DNA from: Mesostigma viride
Taxonomy: Eukaryota; Streptophyta; Mesostigmatophyceae; Mesostigmatales; Mesostigmataceae
Assembly (NCBI GenBank): GCA_009746045.1
Contig: RPFO01000246.1
Span: 1,271,795 to 1,331,794, forward strand
Reading direction: 5' to 3'
DNA: 60,000 bases
How positions within the stretch are numbered: the stretch's first letter is position 1; the number at the start of each line of letters is the position of its first letter. Both the position numbers and the translations under genes were made by a program. The notes under the pieces are model-generated. The model did not search any database. It had not been told where the DNA came from and was given only the letters and a program-made list of their open reading frames with translations. This document shows, one piece after another, positions 52,218-60,000 of this stretch.

Positions 52218-53606
52218 TCGCAACTTGATCCCAGCATTTGCTGGCAAGGTCGGCTGGCCGCTATGGCGGCTGCGCTGAATGTAAGACGATGCTATCGGCC
52301 TCTCCGGGCGTGGAGAGGCCTGGAATAAAAGTCTTTATGATCGCCACCTACCGTTACAGGCCACGGTAATGGTTGTTGGGTGGGGGGCTCTACGATTTGA
52401 GTAAAAGGGTGTGATTTCCGGCGCTGGGCCCACTGACGATTCCCCTCTACCCCTGGGTGCGGCAAGCAGCTTCCTGACACTGGGGAAGCTGCGTTTTTTA
52501 GTCGGACAACGTCAGGGAAGGAGCCATACAGGCCAGGGCCAGCGGCTACGGTGGAAAGAATCACAGGTGGAGGCGAATCTGCCTTAAACGTGGAGATGGC
52601 TAGCGTGGGGTGCCAGGGTAGCCCATAACTACCAGGAGCCTGACAGCGGACCCGATCTTTCGGCCTGTGGCCAGACGGGAGTTTCGGGGAGGATGCGGGG
52701 CTGGAGCGAATCTTGGTGGGAGGAGCGCGCTATTCATAATTGCCCAGTTTTTCAGCAAAGGCAGCGGCTGCCGTGGGTCGGGGGGGGGTCCTGTCGGCAT
52801 GGGTAGGTCGGCAGGCACTCTGTACCCTCTCGGCGCTCCGGCGAGCAGGCCCCTTCTGCCCTTGGCGATAAGGGAGAGGTGGGAAGCTGCGGAAAACCGT
52901 GGGTATTCATGCGCACTTACAAAAAATCTGGTTAAGAAATTCTACAGCGCCTGGCAAGCCTGGAAAAAAAAAAAATAAAATAAAAAAAAAAAATAAAATA
53001 AATAAAAAAAAAAAAAATATTTTCCCCTCGCGGGGGGCGCGTGAAAACGTCTAAGGCTCCGCTACGCCCGCCCAAAGGCGGCGGGCTCCGCTTTGCCTTT
53101 GCCGTTTTCACGCGCCCCCCACGAGGGGGGGTGCGTGTGGAACCCGGCAGTGCGGTCCGGCTTTGTTTTAAGAAAATGCATTATATACCATAATAAAGCT
53201 CCACTCGGCTGCGGCTGCGCCAAGGCTCGTGACACCATGGGGATGGTGAGCCTTGGCGCTAGGAGGTCCGCAGCCATCATTATCACCACGATGGGGGGTA
53301 ATGGAGCCAGTGGCAGTGGCTCTACCCTCGGGAAATCCCAACGGCTTTGCCGGTGGGCTGGTGATGGTGGTTGGGTGAGCTGGAGACGTTCCCAGGTGGC
53401 ATAAGTCCTAAAGCGGCAGCACTGGGATGCGCCCCTCTAGGAAGGGGAACGCATGTGGCTCCGCCCTGCGTCCGCCGGGAGACCGTAGCGGCCACACGGG
53501 GGCGGGAAGGGGGGCATCATCATGCCAACAAGAGCCCAGCATTCCAAGTGGTTGCGTTCCTACCACCAGGGCTGGAAACGGCCTGGGTGGCCAGAGATGG
53601 TGATGT
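52218..53606. other. CACTA right-arm non-coding region
   Basis: No convincing gene. Holds a perfect 9-bp stem hairpin GGCCTCTCC/GGAGAGGCC (52297-52320) followed at once by AATAAA (52324-52329), plausibly a 3'-end signal. An A/T-only tract runs 52966-53020. A 25-bp inverted repeat with one mismatch (53024-53048 and 53104-53128, CCCCTCG..GGGGGGCGCGTGAAAAC) follows. Confidence 0.55.
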
Positions 53607-53796
53607 GGGACAAGATTGGACCAAGGGGGCATGTGCTGGGCCCCAGCATGGTGAACTGGCCTAACTTGACAATGACTTGTACAATGATTTTGAGGGTGTG
53701 GCTAGGCTCAACTGTTAAAGCCTGCACACACTTATTGTAATAAACTTGTTTCTCTGGTAGGAAGGCACTCCAATGGACCTTAGCTTCAGCACCTAT
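53607..53796 (+). repeat. 190-bp block R2, copy 1
   Basis: Begins GGGACAAGATTGGACC; repeated at 54118-54307 with no difference noticed. Confidence 0.9.
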
Positions 53797-54090
53797 TTTC
53801 TGAGCTATCTGCTCATTTTATAGTTATGTTGCGGCGGGCTCAAAGGGGGCCGATCTGCCGCCTGTAGCGTAGCTCTACCGTACGTCACCTACACCATGTT
53901 AGGTGCTTGTTGTTACTTAGGACTAGAGAGAGAAAAGGGACCGGCGGTGCGCCGGTACTAGTGCCTACTGGCAACCGTGCCCGCCCTTGATTGAGGGGGG
54001 CGCGGCGCCTTGAGACATGTGCTTTGTTTTCCATTTTCACACCGTATACTTAGAGTGGTGTGGTGAACGTAGGGAGGCCTTTTTGCAGCT
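53797..54090 (+). repeat. 294-bp block R1, copy 2
   Basis: Second copy of the transposase 3' end, inserted between the two R2 copies without a gap on the left side. Confidence 0.9.
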
Positions 54091-54117
54091 CCCACCCACC
54101 CACCCTCGCTGCTGTTG

Positions 54118-54307
54118 GGGACAAGATTGGACCAAGGGGGCATGTGCTGGGCCCCAGCATGGTGAACTGGCCTAACTTGACAATGACTTGTACAATGATT
54201 TTGAGGGTGTGGCTAGGCTCAACTGTTAAAGCCTGCACACACTTATTGTAATAAACTTGTTTCTCTGGTAGGAAGGCACTCCAATGGACCTTAGCTTCAG
54301 CACCTAT
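54118..54307 (+). repeat. 190-bp block R2, copy 2
   Basis: Partner of 53607-53796. Confidence 0.9.
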
Positions 54308-54485
54308 AGTGATTTTAACGGTAGTGATGCCAAGGATGATTCTGATTGATGCTGCTGCGCCAGCATTTTGCGGCCTCATTAGATGCTGCTCACAAGTGTA
54401 ATTATGCCGATATTATGTTGAATAAAGATGCATCACTCATTGTTTGGGCCTAAACTGACTTGTTGTCGGTTCAGCCCTTGTATTT

Positions 54486-54806
54486 TTTACCACTTTTGTG
54501 CTCGTCGTGGTGTTCTTTTTACCACTTTGGCCACTTTTACCACTTTTACCACTTTTTATCACTTTTTACCACTTTTTACCACTTTTTACCACTTTTTACC
54601 ACCTCCGTGGCCGTGTTTTAGGTGGTAAAAGTCGCTTTTTTTATCACTTTTTATCACTTTTTATCACTTTTTATCACTTTTTACCACTTTTTATCACTTT
54701 TTACCACTTTATACCACCTTTTGGGTGGTTTTGGGTGGTAAAAAGTGATAAAAAGTGATAAAAAGTGATAAAAAGTGAAAAAAAGTGATAAAAAGTGATA
54801 AAAGTG
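54486..54806 (-). repeat. Right subterminal decamer array
   Basis: Copies of TTTTTACCAC and the variant TTTTTATCAC, inverted relative to the left array. The innermost part (54730-54806) flips to GTGATAAAAA orientation, so the array itself can fold back. Confidence 0.85.
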
Positions 54807-54811
54807 GCATT

Positions 54812-54836
54812 TTTTACGGCAACCGAGTTCCTAGTG
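54812..54836 (-). repeat. CACTA right terminal inverted repeat
   Basis: Complement of 32851-32875, ends ...CCTAGTG. Confidence 0.95.
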
Positions 54837-56073
54837 TTATCTTGTGGGTCCCTGGGTGAAACAAGACATGTAAGTGTTTGGATGTAGTGCTTGGGTACAG
54901 TTGCAGTCCCCCCTGAAATAATAGGGTGAAATCCAAGGTATACGTGCTCCATCATGCATGATAAGGTTGTGAACCCCGTACTCGCGGCCTGCGCGTATAG
55001 TCGTCTCCAATCATATCCGGCAGGGACCTGCAGTGGTTATGGCAGGTATTGGTGGCACACAGGTTGGAATAAGTGTTAGCATGCATGTTTGCCCATACTC
55101 CATGCTTACCTATCGTTTCCATGTTCAAAACTGCACTAGGATGCCTATTTTAGCCCCCCCAAAACTTGCGACTAAAAATAGTCACCAGTTATTTTTAGCA
55201 CCAGCTGATGGGTCCCTGGGGGAGTTACAATTTTTAGTGTTTGTATCCCATCCTAACTAAAAAATCCATCTACAAAACCAACCCCAGGGTCAACTCATTG
55301 AGGAAAGGGGTCTATCATCCATTATAAGGGTGTCACCGCGCGCACTCACCGTACCCCCCTGAGGGGGGGGCTATTTATAGAGCAGGGGGGGCTAGCACTG
55401 GGACCACCCACTATACCCCCAGGTGGGCCCTAATATGGTTATGCTTGGTTCCTAGTATGGTCTAGAAAAAATAATTAGGCTGAATGGGGGCACCTGTGGC
55501 ATACTGTGCAACTCGTGACTCATTTTAGTCACGAGTCAAAGACGGTTGAGGGGTTAATGCTCCGTGACTCCCCAACGGGAGCACGAGTCTATAATTAATT
55601 AATTAATTAATTCTCAGCAGGGAGGGACTCCCTGCATGGGCACTGCATAATTAAATAAAGCTAGGCGTCATCTGGAGGGTGGCTCATCATAGGCACACAT
55701 GTACATGACTAAAAAGGCGTACGCCATGAGTCTTTCTAGCCCGTACATAGCCAGTGTGGCATGGTCATCAGCGGTGGAGAACGGCTCACCATATATGTAA
55801 AATGGTTGTCATCATTGCATTTAACAATGAGCTCGCGCGGAACACTCAAATGTATAATAAGCATTGAAGGAAAACTGATGACATTCGGTCATGCCAATAA
55901 TTGCCATATTTACCGTACTTTTTACCGCCAGTTTTCAATGCGGAATTTCCCTGCATGGGCAGCAATAACGAGTGCCGCGTGGACACGGGGCCGGAATGTG
56001 GGTGAGGTTAGAGACTATAGAGTTCATGCTTGTTGTAGCAGGCCTTTGGCAGTGTTTGTGCACGTAGTTCTCT
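54837..56073. other. Non-coding flank with repeat block
   Basis: No gene supported. 55550-55589 is the inverted copy of the 40-bp block at 2701-2740, followed by a TTAA tract to 55612. A short palindrome ACTCGTGACT...AGTCACGAGT lies at 55511-55537. Confidence 0.5.
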
Positions 56074-56376
56074 TTGTGCATGTGTGTGCACGTGTGTAGT
56101 AGTAGTATGTACATGTGTGCCGTGCCGTTTGTGACGCTGAGCCCTGAAAATACGTCTGCAGCTTCGCCCTCCGGCCCGGAAGGCAGTGGTGCCACTAGTC
56201 AAGCACTAGTGGTCGCCCCGGCTGGCCGGCTCCCCCTGGGCTCGCCTCGTCGCCATCGGCATTGCCTGAAGTCCATTAAGCGCATTCGCCCTGACGAACC
56301 GAGCTGGGACGAGTTCAACTTTGGCTCCAGCTTCAGCACGGCTATTTTGACAAGCTCATCCCCCGCGGATTCCTGA
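56074..56376 (+). CDS. Small Ser/Pro/Ala-rich ORF, second family member
   Basis: 100 codons, paralogous to 2056-2346 (minus): shared ENTSAAS, SGPEGSGATSQALVV, a Lys/Arg patch and EPSWDEFNFGSS against EPPWEETSFDVNSS. The conserved spacing suggests a real coding segment with purifying constraint in the past. Function unknown; probably from a transposable element. Confidence 0.4.
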   Translation: MCMCVHVCSSSMYMCAVPFVTLSPENTSAASPSGPEGSGATSQALVVAPAGRLPLGSPRRHRHCLKSIKRIRPDEPSWDEFNFGSSFSTAILTSSSPADS

Positions 56377-56960
56377 GCTACTTTTGGGGGGGATCTTACG
56401 CCTCGCTTCTTGAACTGTGCAAGAACTGATCCACCAGCGGCGCCGCGGCCTCCGGCCTCTGCGATGCCCACAGGATGTACAATCGTTCGGTTGAATACCT
56501 CATCAACAGCCAACCTCGCCCGTTGCCTCCAGTGTCCTCTACGCCTTCCTGTCCCTAAGTACTCGGGCGCTCCGTCGAGGAGCTGTGGCAGTCACGCATG
56601 GGCCGGAGGCAATCTGTCTGCTGAGCTCCCCCTTCTCTCCACCATGCACCGCCACCGGCCCACCGCCACCTCCACCGGCCTCCTCATCTCCACCTCCAAA
56701 GCCACCACCGCCACCACCGACGCCATCACCGCCCAGCTCCTCGACGTCGACAAGCACGACATCAAGGACAACACCATCGCCACCGAATGTCTGCAAAACA
56801 CGTAGCCATCGCAGGCCTCACTGCCCATCTATTATAGCCTATAGCTGGGCGCCGGACGGGCGCGGTGATTGGTGAAGGACACTGCTTATAATACATATGT
56901 TGCCCGACCAGCGCCCCTGGTGGCCCATGCAGCCGGTGATGCAACTCCCATCCTGACCTG
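56377..56960. other. No supported gene
   Basis: C-rich ACC/CCA-rich stretch. The open frames (Thr/Ala-rich) end soon after and have no motif. They may belong with the small-ORF element upstream. Confidence 0.35.
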
Positions 56961-56968
56961 GGCATTCA

Positions 56969-57936
<968 letters not shown>

Positions 57937-58862
57937 TTAGGCCTTAGGGGCAGAGTTATGCATGGATATCAGTACATTATGGTGGAAGGCATACTTTATT
58001 AACCCATAATCTGCACCATTCCTTGCATTGGTGAGGGACCACATGCGGACATCTTGCTGCTCCCTGAGCCGCTGTATCCTCTCCTGGAGCCTCGTCTTCT
58101 GCTTCTGAAGAAGCTCGCCCACCAGCAGCTTAATTCCGACTGGGAGCAGTGATCAGCCCTTTGTACTGACTAAGGCCGGCAATCATCGCCTTGAAAGAGC
58201 GGCTCTGAGCCGCGTGAAAGGAAATAGATAGCATTTTCAACAAAGAAGTTCGCCACCAGGAGATGGCATTCCTCTTCGTTTATGGGGCTCATGTGCAAAC
58301 CTCGTAATTGTCTGCTGGCGAGGATCTCCTGCACCTGCCGACCCCAAAGCAAGGCCGTGGCCGCTCTCCGCCATTGTCCTGAAGCTAATGTGCTGCTGCT
58401 TCCTCGCCTTCAGCCCGGCCTTCTTGCTTCACAACTCCTGAAATTCTACTAACCTCCGTTTCTGCCCAATCTTTGCGTCAGGGCAAGCATCTATGCCCTG
58501 CCCTGCGATGCCCGCAAAATTTGCGCGCATCCGGGTCGCACTAATCTGCTTGCCATCGCCACTGGTAATATTATAGCCGCAAAATGAGCAGCTAAACTTC
58601 AGCTGCGAAACCGTTTTCCCCAGAGCATCCTTCACCAAGACAGTTCTTTTCGCTACAAAATTATGCTCTGGCCCAATTTTTCGTGCATGGCTGCAAAAAA
58701 AACACGTTTGCCCTCAGTGGCGACAAAATCCAATGGCACAGCGCCATGCAATATTAATGATACAGGCTGTGTTATAATAAGTACCACGTTCCCAGCACGG
58801 CTGGCATTTTCATCGTGCTGGCACTCTCTCCGTGTAAGTTCAGCTAGCTTGCCAACTGCCAA
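57937..58862 (-). pseudogene. hAT-family transposase, N-terminal half, decayed
   Basis: Four adjoining minus-strand frames. 58638-58429 holds a BED-type finger: FSCSFCGYNITSGDGKQISA then TRMRANFAGIAGQGIDAC; the first expected His is Asn (ANF instead of AHL). 58352-58170 has VANFFVENAIYF, then after a shift AAQSRSFKAMIAGLSQYKGL and APSRN, the usual hAT segment. 58122-57937 has GELLQKQKTRLQERIQRLRE and SLTNARNGADYGLIKYAFHH, corresponding to the region around the first catalytic Asp, where the usual DGWTN reads SLTN. Frameshifts between all parts and no C-terminal dimerisation domain show a dead fragment. Confidence 0.65.
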
Positions 58863-59195
58863 GTCATTATTGGACTTGCGAAAAGCCTAGTTCATAGTAG
58901 AAAATCTTGGTGAAGGTAGGCGCCGCGCCACGGTCCGGTTGGCCTGGCGCCTTGAAGCGCGCTGCCCCAGCTCGAACCTCGAAAATTTCTGTCTGAAAGT
59001 CCAAATCATGTATTCCTGACAAAATACGCGTATAGTACGTCGGGGCCAGAAAAACGCGTACTGCCGTATTTATTTTGACAATACGCGTACAGGCATGCAC
59101 AAGGCAAAGGTGACACTAAATGGCCCGATTAATGGTTCACATTGCTATCCGGCATGGGCACGTACAGTCACGTTGTCCTTGGCGTCCAACCAAGC
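58863..59195. other. No supported gene
   Basis: Unique sequence containing AATACGCGTA-type repeats near 59020-59090. No ORF with support. Confidence 0.35.
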
Positions 59196-59300
59196 TCATG
59201 CCCTTCTTCTCCACTGCAGGTACTTGACCACCTCCAGGCGGCCACCCCAAGCATGGCACGGTGAAGCAAGCCCATTCCACCCGTCCTGTGTTGCAGGCAA
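59196..59300 (-). CDS. Possible ankyrin-repeat exon
   Basis: After an acceptor-like CAACACAG the minus strand reads DGWNGLASPCHAWGGRLEVV-KYLQ. The DGWN.L....GRLEVVKYL pattern is the core of an ankyrin repeat, a protein-binding module. Only one repeat is visible and the ALHxA box is altered, so it may be a single exon of a gene extending beyond the window or a relic. Confidence 0.35.
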   Translation of the reverse strand: MPATQDGWNGLASPCHAWGGRLEVVKYLQWRRRA

Positions 59301-59389
59301 AGCGTACAAATCACGGCCATGCGTGCGTGGAGAAATAGGAGTACTGCCAACCAGTAAGCTGAGCCTGGCAAGCTCCATGCCCAATTGAT

Positions 59390-60000
59390 CTCTTTCCGAA
59401 TTGTGCGATGGGCATGTGGCTGCACAGGCATAGGCCAAAAAGGCGCCGCCACAAGGCTTTAGATGCAAACAGGTGAAGGAACAAAAAGCGAACTGAGGGG
59501 CAATCATGATGAAGAACCTCTCATGTGGACAAGGCATGCCGATGCCAGCAGGCTGACAACATGGCAATAACAAACTTCAACGTAAGTACCATGTAATGAG
59601 AGAAAAAAGTGTGTGTTAAGTGCCGGACATACTGCTCCCGTGGCACTGCATTTGGAAAGGTGTCCCCACGACAGCATTCTAATTTTCCGGGTAAATGGGT
59701 ATTTTTTATCAACCAATAGGAATATCGTTAGGTGAAGAGGTACCACGTATCGACCAGCTGGTTAGTGGTTACCAAGTGTGTGTAGTGTGATAGGTGATAT
59801 GTTTAGAAAGGAGCAGTATGTGACCAGGGGAGCCAAGTGACACGCGTAAGGTCACCGTAAGGAATGCAAGTAAGCACCCTGTTGCGTCCCATTAGAGCAT
59901 CGAAAAGCTCTAAGGGGTTGGGCCTGTCATTGTTGGGCCCGGGGTCCAACACCTTGTATTGTTCTTGCGCCAGTAGCCAAGCGCGACGCATTGCTGAGTT
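59390..60000. other. No supported gene
   Basis: Minus-strand open frames of 60-125 codons without motif. Upstream exons of the possible ankyrin gene could lie here. Confidence 0.35.

Larger units (their letters stand above)
32851..54836 (+). mobile_element. CACTA (En/Spm-like) DNA transposon, 21,986 bp, with nested insertions
   Basis: The ends are a 25-bp perfect inverted repeat starting CACTAGGAACTCGG (32851-32875 and the complement ending at 54836). CACTA is the diagnostic terminus of the En/Spm class. Just inside each end lie arrays of GTGGTAAAAA on the left and the complementary TTTTTACCAC on the right, as expected for subterminal sites bound by an accessory protein. Inside are a TNP2-like transposase (plus) and an accessory gene (minus), divergently arranged. 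Three-base flanks are CTT (left) and TTA (right), so the usual 3-bp target duplication is not preserved. Secondary insertions: foldback element 36340-37694 and gypsy element 42096-51529; without them the transposon would be about 11.2 kb. Confidence 0.93.

Overview
The window is nuclear DNA of a photosynthetic eukaryote, most likely a green-lineage alga with flagella. Three observations support this: two host genes are split by many short GT-AG introns; one encodes a protein whose N-terminus looks like a plastid transit peptide followed by a thylakoid-lumen signal; the other is a clear LRRC34-type leucine-rich-repeat protein. No species can be named from sequence alone.

Layout. 1-6.4 kb is mobile-element debris: a gag-like or hypothetical acidic ORF, a small ORF that recurs at 56.1 kb, and two LINE fragments, one carrying a restriction-like endonuclease motif. 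6452-17081 (minus) is a 13-exon LRRC34-like gene whose exons join in frame to 388 codons. 17879-24794 (plus) is a divergently transcribed gene for a plastid/lumen-targeted protein. The two share about 0.8 kb of intergenic DNA, and their introns are full of micro- and minisatellites. 25-27.6 kb holds a broken gag with a CCHC knuckle; 28-32.8 kb holds LINE debris and long direct repeats.

The main object is a CACTA (En/Spm-like) transposon at 32851-54836 (21,986 bp). It has 25-bp perfect terminal inverted repeats and inverted subterminal arrays of a decamer. Inside are two divergent genes: a TNP2-like transposase (plus) and a proline/alanine-rich accessory protein (minus). Between them sits a 1.35-kb foldback element made of four 152-159 bp near-perfect palindromes, flanked by a 5-bp duplication. 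A 9,434-bp Ty3/gypsy retrotransposon (42096-51529) with LTRs differing at one base and a 5-bp target duplication (CCCAC) has jumped into a transposase exon. Removing it and one target copy restores the reading frame. This gives three nested layers: gypsy and foldback inside CACTA.

Beyond 54.8 kb are the second copy of the small-ORF family, a 470-bp GAT microsatellite, a decayed hAT transposase N-terminal half and a possible ankyrin-repeat exon. The transposon genes carry several frameshifts and in-frame stops, whereas both host genes read cleanly through all exons. The breaks therefore look like real decay or trans-mobilised copies rather than general assembly error.
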